Source: Gemmatimonadaceae bacterium (GTDB lineage: Bacteria; Gemmatimonadota; Gemmatimonadetes; Gemmatimonadales; Gemmatimonadaceae). From it: 40,244 bases of DNA. The stretch is from assembly GCA_014379205.1 (NCBI GenBank), contig JACMME010000302.1:1-40244 (forward strand). The letters run 5' to 3'. Numbering within the stretch: position 1 is the first letter of the stretch; every line of letters begins with the position of its first letter. Shown here in pieces: positions 15,194 through 24,076 of this stretch. A program made the translations under genes and the position numbers. The notes under the pieces were generated by a model, which made no database searches, had not been told where the DNA came from, and saw nothing but the letters and a program-made list of their open reading frames with translations.

Positions 15194-16939
15194 ATGTCTT
15201 ACGACCGACGCGCGTTCGTCGAATACTTCGCCTCCGCCGGACTAGGATCCACCCTGCTGCCGGGAATGCTCTGGCGCCGCATCGCGGAAGGCGAGGACAT
15301 CACGGCTCAGACCGTCGCCTGCGCGGAGGAGATGGCGGGACTCGTCTTTACGGATGAAGAGCGCGCGATGATGGTGGACGGGCTGAAGCAGCAGGCTCAG
15401 CGCATCGAGGCTCTTCACAAGGTGCTCATTCCCAATGATGTGCCGCCTGCATTCGTCTTCAATCCAGTTCCTCCAGGCGTGACTCACGTTGCGAGCGCGC
15501 GTACACACACCCGCGCCTCCGTACCGCGCATGATGCGGAGCCGCGTTCCCGTGCGAAGCCGGCCGGAAAATCTTACGGAGCTTGCATTTCTTCCCGTCAC
15601 GGTGCTATCCGAGCTTGTTCGAGCGCGAAAGGTCACGTCCTCCGAGCTTACTGACATGTATCTCGCGAGGATCAGGCAATACAATCCGGTCTTGCAGTGC
15701 GTCATCACCGTGACCGAGGAGCGCGCGCGGAAACAGGCGCGTGAAGCCGACAGGGAAATTGCTCGCGGCAGATATCGCGGGCCTCTTCACGGAATCCCGT
15801 GGGGAGCAAAGGATCTGCTCGCGACAAAAGGGTATCTCACGACCTGGGGCGCGGGACCTTTCAAGACCCAGATGATAGATACAGATGCGGAAGTAGTGCG
15901 CAGGCTGGACGCTGCTGGCGCTGTGCTTGTCGCAAAGCTCACGCTCGGAGAGCTCGCTCAGGGGGACAACTGGTTTGGCGGCATCACCAAGAATCCGTGG
16001 AAACTGGATCAGGGATCCAGCGGCTCTTCCGCTGGACCAGCTTCGGCCACCGCCGCTGGCCTTGTCGGTTTCAGCATTGGAAGTGAGACATTGGGCTCGA
16101 TATCGTCGCCGTCCACCCGCTGCGGCGTTACGGGACTTCGTCCGACTTTCGGCCGAATACCGCGTACGGGTGCGATGGCACTTTCCTGGACGATGGACAA
16201 GCTCGGTCCACTCTGCCGGAGCGTGGAAGACTGTGCGCTCGTTCTCAGTGCCATTCACGGCCCGGATGGCCAGGACGCCACCGCCGTAGAAGCACCCTTC
16301 GTGTGGAATGCGGCACTAAAGCCGGCGTCGCTCCGAGTCGGGTACGTGAAAGCGGCCTTCGATCTCCCAGCCGTCGATCCAAACGACGAAAAACGCAACC
16401 TCCATGCAACTAAAGAATTCGACGATGCCGCGCTCGAAGTACTGCGGTCCATCGGTGTAACTCTCGTTCCAGTAGAGGTTCCCGATATTCCCTACGACGC
16501 GATGCGCATAATCCTGACCGCCGAAGCTGCAGCCGCGTTTGACGGTCTCACCCGGACTGATCGCGACAAGGAGTTGGTGCAGCAAGGAAAAAACGATTGG
16601 GCCAACACGTTCCGAACCGCTCGATTCATTCCAGCGGTTGACTACATAAATGCCAATCGTCTTCGAACGATGACGATCGCCAAGTGGCATCAGCTGATGC
16701 AGACTGTGGACGTTATCGTAACACCCACCTCCGCCTCCGGCCTGTCGCAGCTGGTGGCGACGAACCTCACCGGTCACCCCGCAGTGATTCTTCCGCATGG
16801 CTTCCGGCCGGATGGAACGCCAGTATCGCTGACATTTCTTGGTGGACTGTATGAGGAAGGCAAGCTTCTGGCGCTGGCTCACGCTTATCAGGCTGCGACA
16901 ACATTTCACCTGAAGCATCCGGTATTGCAGACTGGCTGA
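15194..16939 (+). CDS. amidase signature family hydrolase, probably exported
   Basis: 581 residues. The Ser-cisSer-Lys triad is present: Lys206 in GIPWGAKD, the cis-Ser in GSSGSSAG (274-281) and the nucleophile Ser302 in SETLGSIS, followed by CGVTGLRPTFGRI. About 130 residues precede the catalytic domain, more than usual; they start with SYDRRAFVEYFASAGLGS, which resembles a twin-arginine leader, so periplasmic export is possible. The family includes Asp/Glu-tRNA amidotransferase subunit A, but there is no gatB/gatC here and the long extension argues for a secreted amidase. No Shine-Dalgarno; a heptamer array precedes the ATG. Substrate unknown. Confidence 0.88.
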   Translation: MSYDRRAFVEYFASAGLGSTLLPGMLWRRIAEGEDITAQTVACAEEMAGLVFTDEERAMMVDGLKQQAQRIEALHKVLIPNDVPPAFVFNPVPPGVTHVASARTHTRASVPRMMRSRVPVRSRPENLTELAFLPVTVLSELVRARKVTSSELTDMYLARIRQYNPVLQCVITVTEERARKQAREADREIARGRYRGPLHGIPWGAKDLLATKGYLTTWGAGPFKTQMIDTDAEVVRRLDAAGAVLVAKLTLGELAQGDNWFGGITKNPWKLDQGSSGSSAGPASATAAGLVGFSIGSETLGSISSPSTRCGVTGLRPTFGRIPRTGAMALSWTMDKLGPLCRSVEDCALVLSAIHGPDGQDATAVEAPFVWNAALKPASLRVGYVKAAFDLPAVDPNDEKRNLHATKEFDDAALEVLRSIGVTLVPVEVPDIPYDAMRIILTAEAAAAFDGLTRTDRDKELVQQGKNDWANTFRTARFIPAVDYINANRLRTMTIAKWHQLMQTVDVIVTPTSASGLSQLVATNLTGHPAVILPHGFRPDGTPVSLTFLGGLYEEGKLLALAHAYQAATTFHLKHPVLQTG

Positions 16940-16994
16940 GGTTCGCGAAGATGGACCTGGCGCGCTGACGCGGTCAGCAAGTCGGCCATTGACG

Positions 16995-17044
16995 ACGAAA
17001 GGTTCGAACGGATGACGCGGATTGAACGGATCACCTGGATCAAG
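16995..17044 (+). repeat. nonamer element, copy C
   Basis: Units GGTTCGAAC, GGATGACGC, GGATTGAAC, GGATCACCT, GGATCAAGT, all 9 bp. The preceding GACGACGAAA resembles the AAGAACGAA of the full tail. It stands alone, without a facing partner. Confidence 0.85.
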
Positions 17045-17179
17045 TAGGCAAGCCGGCTCGGTACCGCTCGGGTTGCCGTGAGACGGGTGGTCCGGCGCCT
17101 CAGCGTAGGAGGCGGGATTGGCATAAGTCAACTCAATTGAAAGTACCACGGCGCGACTGGCGTATGTCGCTCAATTGAA

Positions 17180-17258
17180 AGTGCCAGTGCCAGTGCCAGT
17201 TGCAGTGTCAGTGCCAGTGGCCAGTGCCAGTCTCAGTCTCAGTGGTCAGTGATCAGTG
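17180..17258. repeat. CAGTGC hexamer/heptamer array
   Basis: About 12 units of CAGTNN or CAGTNNN (CAGTGC, CAGTTG, CAGTGT, CAGTCT, CAGTGGC, CAGTGGT, CAGTGAT). The mixed 6/7-bp period sets it apart from the strict heptamer arrays. Confidence 0.8.
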
Positions 17259-17541
17259 TACGTGGCGGGGTGGGGTGCGTCGGAGACTCACACAGCGGTT
17301 AGCGCAGCTACCGGCACTCGCCTGCCTTCCCCATTGGCACCGATCCGTTACCAGCAGTGTTCCTGTTGCGTCTTTATGCTAACTCCACTCAATACTTGAT
17401 CTTAGCAGAGGTGTCCGAAGCCGTCGGCGGCGTCTCCACCCACCCGGCTACCGCGTGGTTTCTTAACGTTCCTCTCGCCCGCTCGTCCAACACCTCGAAG
17501 TGACCCCACCCAAGTCTGACCTTCACAGCCGAGCCGCACCC

Positions 17542-18327
17542 ATGAAACGCATCCTAGCCACTGGTGGTATCCTTGTCCTGGCCGCTTGCAGCGACGCCAC
17601 GAACCCCGGCGACTCCAGTCCACTCCGGGAAACTCTCGACGTCGCCACGGTTGCGGCCGATGCGGTTGCCGAGGATGTCTCGCTGATCCGCACCCAGGCC
17701 GGCGCCTTCGGTGGCGTAACGAGCGATGCCAGCCGCACTGGGGCCTGGCGGAACGACTGCGACTTCTCCGTTAGCACCGGGCGTTTTGTTTGCCCCGACC
17801 ACACGCGCGGCGGAATCACCCTTGCGCGAAGCTTTGCGCTCCTGGATGCGCAAAGTCAGCCACAGTCCGCGTTCGATGCCAGCACCACTGCATCGGCCAA
17901 CTTCGTCACGACGATCTCCGGTGCGATAACTCGCGAGAACTTCAGCGCGACCTTCAGCCGTCAGCGAAATATCACCGTCAGCGGTCTGGCCGGAAATGAA
18001 AGCACGCACATCATCAACGGCACCGGAGCGACCTCGAACACCAGGAGCCGTCACTCCGACGACGGGCCGGAGCGTTCCTATGCGATGACCGAGACGACCA
18101 ACATCGTGAACGTGGTCGTACCATTCCCGCACTCTTCTGGTGCCTGGCCACTGTCAGGCAGCGTTACCCGTCAGATTTCAGTTTCGCGCGACGGCGAACA
18201 AGGCAGCCCGCGTGCCCGCTCACGCAGTGCCACAGTCACGTTCAACGGCACGCAGCTCGTTCCGATTGTAGTCGGCGATCGCAGCCTGATGCTTGATTTG
18301 GCGACGGGGAAGATTGTGAGGAACTAG
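17542..18327 (+). CDS. lipoprotein of unknown function
   Basis: 261 residues. The ATG at 17542 gives a short lipoprotein signal with lipobox LVLAAC-SD (Cys16). The mature region is Thr/Ser/Asn-rich with alternating beta-strand pattern; it carries two cysteines (NDCDF and RFVCPDH) that could form a disulfide. I see no known domain. It is predicted to be anchored to the inner or outer membrane facing the periplasm or surface. The leader GCCGCACCC before ATG lacks a Shine-Dalgarno. Monocistronic, convergent with the TIGR01777 gene, with facing heptamer arrays in between. Confidence 0.75.
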   Translation: MKRILATGGILVLAACSDATNPGDSSPLRETLDVATVAADAVAEDVSLIRTQAGAFGGVTSDASRTGAWRNDCDFSVSTGRFVCPDHTRGGITLARSFALLDAQSQPQSAFDASTTASANFVTTISGAITRENFSATFSRQRNITVSGLAGNESTHIINGTGATSNTRSRHSDDGPERSYAMTETTNIVNVVVPFPHSSGAWPLSGSVTRQISVSRDGEQGSPRARSRSATVTFNGTQLVPIVVGDRSLMLDLATGKIVRN

Positions 18328-18329
18328 CT

Positions 18330-18380
18330 GGATTGCGGATTGCGGATTGCGGATTGTTGATGGCGATTGCGGATGGCGGA
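18330..18380. repeat. GGATTGC heptamer array, left arm
   Basis: GGATTGC-type units in tandem, three exact, then looser copies. It begins 3 bp after the lipoprotein stop and faces the complementary array at 18430, so transcripts from either convergent gene could form a hairpin. Confidence 0.8.
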
Positions 18381-18429
18381 CCGACTTGTCGTCTCAACTT
18401 TGACTTCCGCGTGAATGTTCATCCACTCT

Positions 18430-18460
18430 TCGCAGTTCGCAGTCCGCAATCCGCAGTCCC
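18430..18460. repeat. TTCGCAG/TCCGCAA heptamer array, right arm
   Basis: Units TTCGCAG, TTCGCAG, TCCGCAA, TCCGCAG ending at the stop codon of the TIGR01777 gene. Complementary to parts of the left arm at 18330. Confidence 0.8.
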
Positions 18461-19366
18461 CTATCCCACCACCCTCCGCAGCGCACTCTCCAGGTCCGGG
18501 AACTGAAAGGAAAATCCCGCGTCCTCCAGTCGTTTGGGCAATACGCGCTGGCTCGCGAGCAGTGTTGCGTCCGCCATTTCGCCAAACAGAAGGCGGAGCG
18601 CGAATTCCGGCACCGAGGCGAGCGTCGGACGCGAGAGCACATGCCCAAGCTTCTGGGTGAACTCTGCATTCATTACCGGATTTGGAGATACGAAGTTTAC
18701 CGGCCCGTCCAGAGTGTGATTCTCCAGCAGCAACGAAATACCGGCAAGCACGTCTTCCAGCGCTATCCAGCTCCACCACTGGCTCCCTCGTCCCAGCTTA
18801 CCTCCCGCTCCGAGCCTGAACGGTGGAAGCATTTTGGCAAGCGCGCCTCCACTGGCGCTGAGTATTATTCCGAAGCGGGGATGCACTACCCGGATGCCTG
18901 CCGTGCGCGCAGCAGCCGCGGCGTTCTCCCAATCGCGGCCGACTGAAGCCAGGAAGTCCGAGCCTGTAGCACTCTGCTCCGTCAGAATTTCATCGCCCCG
19001 ATCGCCGTAAATGCCGATCGCCGATGCGCTCACCAGCACGCGTGGAGGTGAAGCGGCCTCGGCGAGCCGCTTCGCGAGCAGGCTCGTCCCGGCAACCCGG
19101 CTCTGCTGGATCGCCGCCTTCTTCGCGCTGTTCCACCGTTCGCCTATTGGCTCGCCGGCAAGGTGAACAACGGCATCCAGGTTCTCCAGTGCCCGCGCGT
19201 CCAGCATGCCTTTCGCTGGATCCCACACGACATCATTGCCGGCCACGCGGGAAGACTCGCGCACAATGCGCACGACTGTGATTCCCCTTCCAGTCAGGTA
19301 TGTAGCGAGAGCGGAACCCACCATCCCGGTAGCCCCGGTCAGGGCAATGCGCGTGTCTTTCGGCAT
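18461..19366 (-). CDS. TIGR01777 family epimerase/reductase
   Basis: 301 residues, the usual length. The NAD(P) motif GATGMVG is at residues 10-16, HLAGEPI at about 68-74, the core VSASAIGIYGDRG with Ser and Tyr of the SDR site at about 112-124, and a C-terminal DUF1731-like region (LRLLFGEMADATLLASQRVLPKRLEDAGFSF). E. coli YfcH is a relative. The substrate is not established for the family. Cytoplasmic. The ATG lacks a ribosome site. No operon partner. Confidence 0.87.
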   Translation of the reverse strand: MPKDTRIALTGATGMVGSALATYLTGRGITVVRIVRESSRVAGNDVVWDPAKGMLDARALENLDAVVHLAGEPIGERWNSAKKAAIQQSRVAGTSLLAKRLAEAASPPRVLVSASAIGIYGDRGDEILTEQSATGSDFLASVGRDWENAAAAARTAGIRVVHPRFGIILSASGGALAKMLPPFRLGAGGKLGRGSQWWSWIALEDVLAGISLLLENHTLDGPVNFVSPNPVMNAEFTQKLGHVLSRPTLASVPEFALRLLFGEMADATLLASQRVLPKRLEDAGFSFQFPDLESALRRVVG

Positions 19367-19549
19367 GTGTCGTTCGTTAGTGAAGCGAGGACGCGTGCTG
19401 CGTCAGAAGCACGTCAAGAATACAACCTTTCCGGCCAACTGATTGTCATAGGGATAGAAGAGAAGACGTATCTCTTATCTGCAACCGCTGAAATCGCTTC
19501 CCGTTTTCGTACCTGGCTCGCCCACCTGTAGCTGTCCGAAGAACCGACC

Positions 19550-20161
19550 ATGCGCACCATTCCTGTTCCGCCAAGTTCGCTGAATCCATTCGCGACCACC
19601 TCGCGTCCCGCTGCACGGGCGAAAATTCGCTTCTCTGCCTCCGGTGAAATGCGCGCTGCCGGATTCGAGCAGCTCGCACACCTCCCCGGTAATATCGGCT
19701 ACCTTGAAATTCGCAGCTTTCAGAAACTGGAATCGGGAGCGGCGATTACTGCGGCAGTGCTGGACTTCTTCACGGATACGCAGGGATTGGTGATCGATTT
19801 GCGCCGGCACGAAGGCGGTGACAGCGCTGCGGCTTCTCTTCTGGCAAGTCATTTCTTCGACACCGAGCTCGTACATCTCGATGCTGAATACTGGACGGAT
19901 GCACATCGTCAGCGCGCCTTTCTGGTACCGGGCTTGCCGGGTTTGCGCTACGTTGGCCCGGCGGTCTATGTTCTCATCGGCAAGCGGAGCTCTCGAGTAG
20001 CGACGGACCTTGCGCGCATGCTCCAGGCGGTGGGTCGCGCGACCGTTGTGGGTGAGCCGCCAGCGGGCGCGACGCTCTCACCCGACTTGATGGTAGCAGA
20101 GGAGTCGGCTCTGGTCGCCGCGCATCGCGACGCACTCAAGCCAATCGCCTCAGTGGCGTGA
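19550..20161 (+). CDS. S41-peptidase-like protein, short and probably inactive
   Basis: 203 residues against 330 or more for IRBP-like S41 peptidases. Residues about 48-180 align by eye with their catalytic core: GNIGYLEIRSF, LVIDLRRHEGG (usually LRxNxGG), SHFFDTELVHLD (usually SYLFDGEPVHLN), PVYVLTSxxTFSGAE replaced by AVYVLIGKRSSRVAT, and RATVVGEPPAGAT. The lysine normally found in NLKxxxRA is Gln here, and the nucleophile motif is altered. The N-terminal regulatory domain is missing. It may be a decayed gene or a non-catalytic binding protein. No signal peptide. Confidence 0.55.
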   Translation: MRTIPVPPSSLNPFATTSRPAARAKIRFSASGEMRAAGFEQLAHLPGNIGYLEIRSFQKLESGAAITAAVLDFFTDTQGLVIDLRRHEGGDSAAASLLASHFFDTELVHLDAEYWTDAHRQRAFLVPGLPGLRYVGPAVYVLIGKRSSRVATDLARMLQAVGRATVVGEPPAGATLSPDLMVAEESALVAAHRDALKPIASVA

Positions 20162-20203
20162 GTGGAACGGACATGACCTTATGCCGGGGATTCGGGATCA
20201 AGA

Positions 20204-20806
20204 TTGATACATCGCTTCATTCCAGGGTCCAACGGGTTTCCAACGCTTCTCCTGCTTCACGGAACGGGTGGGAATGAGGACGATCTGATTCCACTCGGAA
20301 AGAGCATTGCCCCCGACGCTTCCTTGTTGAGCCCCAGGGGCGAGGTTCTCGAGCGCGGAATGCCACGCTTCTTTCGCAGGCTCGCAGAGGGTGTGTTCGA
20401 TGAGGCGGATCTTGTTCGCCGAACTGCCGACCTGGCGGCCTTCGTTCGCTCCGCGGCCGATACTCATCACTTCGATGAGGGTGCCGTAGTCGCACTCGGG
20501 TATTCCAACGGCGCTAACATCGCGGCGAGCATGTTACTCCTCCACCCTGGCGTACTGCACGCGGCTGCTCTCATGCATCCGATGGTTCCGTTGACGCCGG
20601 AGCGCCTGCCTCAGCTCGCCTCCACTCGCGTGGTTATCACGGCCGGCGGCAACGATCCTATAGTTCCCGCCGCTAACACCGAGCGGCTTGCGGCAATGCT
20701 CCGCGAAGCTGGAGCCACTGTCGAAGTTCACTGGGCCCATGCAGGTCATTCGATCGCGCCTGAAGAGCTCGATGCCGTCCGGAAGTGGTTTGCGGAGATA
20801 ACATAA
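20204..20806 (+). CDS. phospholipase/carboxylesterase family alpha/beta hydrolase
   Basis: 200 residues with a full triad: nucleophile Ser in GYSNGAN (about 102), Asp in AGGNDPIVP (about 152) and His in AGHSIAPEE (about 183); oxyanion-loop HGTGGNEDDL is near residue 19. This matches the MhqD/YpfH group of small cytoplasmic esterases. The start is a TTG at 20204; no upstream ATG in frame is available before a stop. It follows the S41-like gene by 42 bp and may share its transcript. The substrate is unknown; some relatives are linked to quinone or electrophile stress. Confidence 0.85.
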   Translation: MIHRFIPGSNGFPTLLLLHGTGGNEDDLIPLGKSIAPDASLLSPRGEVLERGMPRFFRRLAEGVFDEADLVRRTADLAAFVRSAADTHHFDEGAVVALGYSNGANIAASMLLLHPGVLHAAALMHPMVPLTPERLPQLASTRVVITAGGNDPIVPAANTERLAAMLREAGATVEVHWAHAGHSIAPEELDAVRKWFAEIT

Positions 20807-20843
20807 CTGGCGTCATTCCGAAGCCGCGCGTAACTACAAGCGC

Positions 20844-21623
20844 TTACCAGCGGCGCGCCAGTCCGAGTCCAATGAAATAGCGACCGCCGCCCGGAGATTC
20901 ATCTCCAACCATGCCCGCACCGATTCGGACATCGGCTTGAAAATCGTCGTTGAACTGGTAAGTCAAACCGCCATTCAGATAACCCGCTGCTGAACCGCCG
21001 ATCGATTCACGGTTGAAGATGAAGTACTCCAGGTAACTTCCGATCTGCTCAGCAAGTCCGACCGCAAGCGAAGCGCTCCCCGAAAACTGGTTGAAGCGGC
21101 GGCCGGTGTCATTCAGGTACGCGTAATTGAGATTGGACGCAAAGGCGAAGCGCTCGGTGAGACCGACACCGATGGCGAGCTTGGCTTCCGGCTGATATGC
21201 TCCTCTCCCGAATTCTCTTGGAGTCGAGGAGCCGGCAAGTAGCGAAATAGCCGGGCGCAATCCACCGGCTGTTTCCGCGGCCTGAATGAGGGCTACCTTG
21301 AAGCCCGCTCCGCCATCCTCGAATTCCGACGGCCCACCCGAGGCGGATATGTACGAGCCCGGCTCGGCGCGGAACTCCAGTCGTCGCGCAATTGGAACCC
21401 GGATGAGAATTTCGCCAACCGTGTGGCCGTGCTCGCCAGCGGCCCGGGCATAAGTGTATCCACCTTCTACTTGAAGCATTCCAGTCGGCACGACATCGGT
21501 GCTTTCGGTGAAGTCCGGCCGATCCGTTACGATAGGGCCTGGTTCTGTTGGCCGCAGTCCGATACAGCCAGACAGGACTGCGCAGGTAGCTGTCGCGACC
21601 GTCCGCGAAAACTTAAAGTTCAT
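20844..21623 (-). CDS. outer-membrane protein, MetA-of-phenol-degradation family
   Basis: 259 residues. The mature start IVTDRPDFTESTDVVPTGMLQVEGGYTYAR is the hallmark of the family Pfam calls putative MetA-pathway of phenol degradation, a barrel-like outer-membrane protein. The N-terminus (ATCAVLSGCIG) fits a signal peptide with a possible lipobox (LSGC). Beta strands alternate to the end, with a terminal aromatic (LARRW) as in BAM substrates. The family name should not be taken as proof of phenol metabolism; no such genes are here. Convergent with the esterase. The upstream gap has AT-rich stretches likely to hold its promoter. Confidence 0.75.
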   Translation of the reverse strand: MNFKFSRTVATATCAVLSGCIGLRPTEPGPIVTDRPDFTESTDVVPTGMLQVEGGYTYARAAGEHGHTVGEILIRVPIARRLEFRAEPGSYISASGGPSEFEDGGAGFKVALIQAAETAGGLRPAISLLAGSSTPREFGRGAYQPEAKLAIGVGLTERFAFASNLNYAYLNDTGRRFNQFSGSASLAVGLAEQIGSYLEYFIFNRESIGGSAAGYLNGGLTYQFNDDFQADVRIGAGMVGDESPGGGRYFIGLGLARRW

Positions 21624-21853
21624 AGTTCCACAGGTTATAAATAGTGTTGTCGAACTTATAATATAGGCATGACGAAATTAAAATGGTAGTGAGACGGTTC
21701 AAACGGACAAATTGCAAGGGCCGGACGCGGAAGACATCGCGGGAGAAGCGTATTGACGTCCTCGCCTGTGAGACGTGATGCGGAATACCGCCATGTTAGG
21801 TTGATATTGGCTGTCTGCACGCTTGCACGGTTGCGAACGCGTCCAATGCTCCT
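21624..21853. promoter_or_regulatory. divergent gap with AT-rich promoter-like stretch
   Basis: Positions 21630-21690 are much richer in A/T than the rest of the window, with TTATAAAT (21639) and CTTATAATATAGG (21656). They probably contain the promoters of the outer-membrane gene and/or the sugar dehydrogenase operon, but no clear -35/-10 pair can be assigned. Confidence 0.35.
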
Positions 21854-23023
21854 GTGAAATCACGACTTCAGAATCAGGTGTGGTTTGTCGCGTTGGGCGT
21901 GGCGACAATGGCTGTGACCGCCGCTAGTGGGCAACGAGAACCTCTTTCCGACAGCCCGAGCGGCAGCGCGGCCACTTCGCTGCACACGGCGGTTGTACTC
22001 GACACGGTCGCACAGGGGCTCGAGGTCCCCTGGGCGCTTGCATTCGATCCTGAAGGCAGAATCTTCGTCACCGAGCGGCCTGGTCGCATTCGCGTGGTGG
22101 AGAAGGGCGTCCTGCAACCGCAACCGTGGGCTACGTTGGCCGTGCGTGCGACCGGCGAAGCAGGGCTCATGGGAATCGCACTGGCGCCCGATTTCGCAAG
22201 CTCGCGTCAGGTCTACGTCGTAGGCACGTTCCCGGCTGGCGACGATGAGCTTGTGAACCGCGTACTTCGTTTAACCGAAAAAGATGGGCGAGGCGGCGAG
22301 CCGACGACGATAGTCAACGAACTGCCCGCATCGCGCTTTCATTCCGGGGACGCGATCGCGTTCGGGCCTGATGGAATGCTTTACGTGGCCACCGGCGACG
22401 CTCAGGACCCCGGCGATGCGCAGGATCGCCAATCTCTCGCTGGAAAAATTCTTCGGTACAAGCCGGACGGCGGCATCCCGGACGACAATCCCGTTCGCGG
22501 GTCGCCAATCTACGCCATTGGCCTTCGCAATCCTCAGGGCCTGGCATGGGATGCCGGCACAGGTCAACTCTTCGCCACCGATCACGGTCCGAGCGGATTT
22601 CCCAATGAACGGTTTCGGCACGACCAGGACGAGCTCAACGCCATCGTCGCGGGGGCTAACTATGGATGGCCCCGGGTCTCGGGCCGCGACGACAACCGCC
22701 GGTTTGTCCAGCCGCTGGCTGAGTGGACGCCCGGCATCGCGCCTTCAGGTCTCGCGCTCTACACAGGGTCCCACGCACCGTGGCGGGGCAACGCGTTCGT
22801 GGGAGCCCTTAAGGGAGAGCAGCTTCGTCGTCTCGTGCTCGAGCGTTCGGCAAATGGCTGGGGCGTTACCGGCGAGGCGCCGCTCTTTGCGGGGGAAATT
22901 GGCCGGATACGCGCCGTTGCCATGGGACCGGACGGACATCTGTACTTTACGACCAGCAACCGGGACGGCCGTGGTGAAGTTCGCCGGGGTGACGACAACA
23001 TTTTCCGGATCGTGACTCCATGA
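21854..23023 (+). CDS. PQQ-dependent sugar dehydrogenase family protein
   Basis: 389 residues. A signal peptide (residues 1-26, ending TAASG-QRE) is followed by the glucose/sorbosone dehydrogenase six-bladed propeller: EVPWALAFDPEGRIFVTERPGRI, GLMGIALAPDF, FHSGDAIAFGPDGMLYVATGD (catalytic-His blade), GLRNPQGLAWD and ANYGWPRVSG. Members use PQQ to oxidise aldoses in the periplasm, though many homologues have unknown substrates. The start is the GTG at 21854, chosen because it gives a full signal peptide. The stop overlaps the next start (ATGA), so it heads a long plus-strand operon. Confidence 0.88.
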   Translation: MKSRLQNQVWFVALGVATMAVTAASGQREPLSDSPSGSAATSLHTAVVLDTVAQGLEVPWALAFDPEGRIFVTERPGRIRVVEKGVLQPQPWATLAVRATGEAGLMGIALAPDFASSRQVYVVGTFPAGDDELVNRVLRLTEKDGRGGEPTTIVNELPASRFHSGDAIAFGPDGMLYVATGDAQDPGDAQDRQSLAGKILRYKPDGGIPDDNPVRGSPIYAIGLRNPQGLAWDAGTGQLFATDHGPSGFPNERFRHDQDELNAIVAGANYGWPRVSGRDDNRRFVQPLAEWTPGIAPSGLALYTGSHAPWRGNAFVGALKGEQLRRLVLERSANGWGVTGEAPLFAGEIGRIRAVAMGPDGHLYFTTSNRDGRGEVRRGDDNIFRIVTP

Positions 23024-24075
23024 GCCGCAGCGAACCGGGCGGCGGCGGTGAAGATACAATCCCGCCCGCCGCGCACCACCGCCCCGGTGGAGGGTTCCGC
23101 AATCCGTGGCGGGACTTCGCGCCGGACATACCACAGGGCTTTTTAGCATGGGCTCGGGCGCATCGGACGACGCATCCTCGCCCACGCGATCCGGATCCTT
23201 CAGTGTTTTCCCGTGCTGTTCCCGCTTTTTCTTCTCCCCGCGCGCCTGCCGGTGATCTCTCGGTCACTTGGGTAGGACATGCAACTTTTCTCATCCAGAT
23301 CGGCGGGTTGAACGTGCTTACTGACCCTATCTGGAGTGAACGGCCTTCGCCGATTTTCTTCGCCGGACCGAGGCGCTGGGTACCACCGGGAGTTCGCCTC
23401 GATGCACTCCCGCCGATCGATCTCGTCCTTGTTTCACACAACCACTACGACCACTTCGACAGCCGCACGATGCGTCGCCTTGCGGCGCTGCATCCCAACG
23501 CGCGCTGGCTGGTGCCGCTTGAGCTCGGTGCGCTCGTGCGGCGAAAGGGTGCCCTCAACGTTCAGGAAATGGACTGGTGGAATGAATTGCAGTTGGACAA
23601 TGTCGTCATCACATGCACCCCTGCTCAGCATTGGAGCGCGCGTGGCTTCCGTGATCGTGGAAAATCGTTGTGGTGTGGTTGGACGGTCCGGGCTGGGCAG
23701 CGAGCAGTCTACTTTGCCGGAGATACGGCCTATTTTCCCGGCTTCCGGGAGATTAGCGAGCGATGTGGTCCATTCGACCTGAACCTGCTTCCCATTGGCG
23801 GTTACGCGCCGAGGTGGTTCATGCGTTTCGTGCATATGAGTCCGGAAGAGGCGGTACGCGCATTCAGAGAACTGATCAACGGCCACAGCCGCTCGCTCAT
23901 GGTGCCAATGCATTTTGGAACGTTCAAGCTGACTGACGAGGCGATGGATGAACCGCCTCAGCGACTACGCGCCGCATGGATCGAGGCTGGCCTTCCGGCC
24001 AGTCAACTAGGAGTTCTGGCACACGGGGAGACCAGATCGCTGGTCGCACGGTCAGAATCAGCCTCAGGAAAATGA
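23020..24075 (+). CDS. MBL-fold hydrolase, NAPE-PLD/RomA type
   Basis: 351 residues. The metallo-beta-lactamase fold has VTWVGHATFLIQIGGLNVLTDPIWSER (82-108), metal ligands His140, His142, Asp144, His145 in SHNHYDHFD, a bridging Asp in YFAGDTAYF (about 235) and a late His in VPMHFGTF. This is the UlaG/NAPE-PLD/RomA group, acting on phosphodiester or lactone bonds; the substrate here is unknown. No signal peptide. ATGA overlap with the sugar dehydrogenase gene indicates coupling. Confidence 0.88.
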   Translation: MSRSEPGGGGEDTIPPAAHHRPGGGFRNPWRDFAPDIPQGFLAWARAHRTTHPRPRDPDPSVFSRAVPAFSSPRAPAGDLSVTWVGHATFLIQIGGLNVLTDPIWSERPSPIFFAGPRRWVPPGVRLDALPPIDLVLVSHNHYDHFDSRTMRRLAALHPNARWLVPLELGALVRRKGALNVQEMDWWNELQLDNVVITCTPAQHWSARGFRDRGKSLWCGWTVRAGQRAVYFAGDTAYFPGFREISERCGPFDLNLLPIGGYAPRWFMRFVHMSPEEAVRAFRELINGHSRSLMVPMHFGTFKLTDEAMDEPPQRLRAAWIEAGLPASQLGVLAHGETRSLVARSESASGK

Positions 24076-24076
24076 G

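Larger units (their letters stand above)
16940..17541. other. 602-bp gap with repeats only
   Basis: Holds nonamer copy C (16995-17044), a direct repeat CTCAATTGAAAGTRCCA at 17132 and 17170 (38 bp apart), and a hexamer/heptamer CAGTGC array (17180-17258). The rest, 17259-17541, should hold the promoter of the downstream lipoprotein gene; no convincing -35/-10 pair is seen. Minus-strand open frames here read through the repeats and are rejected. Confidence 0.6.

Noticed and set aside
15194..16939. gatA, the aminoacyl-tRNA amidotransferase subunit
   Set aside because: There is no gatB or gatC, a long extension with a twin-arginine-like start precedes the domain, and the length of 581 exceeds GatA (about 485).
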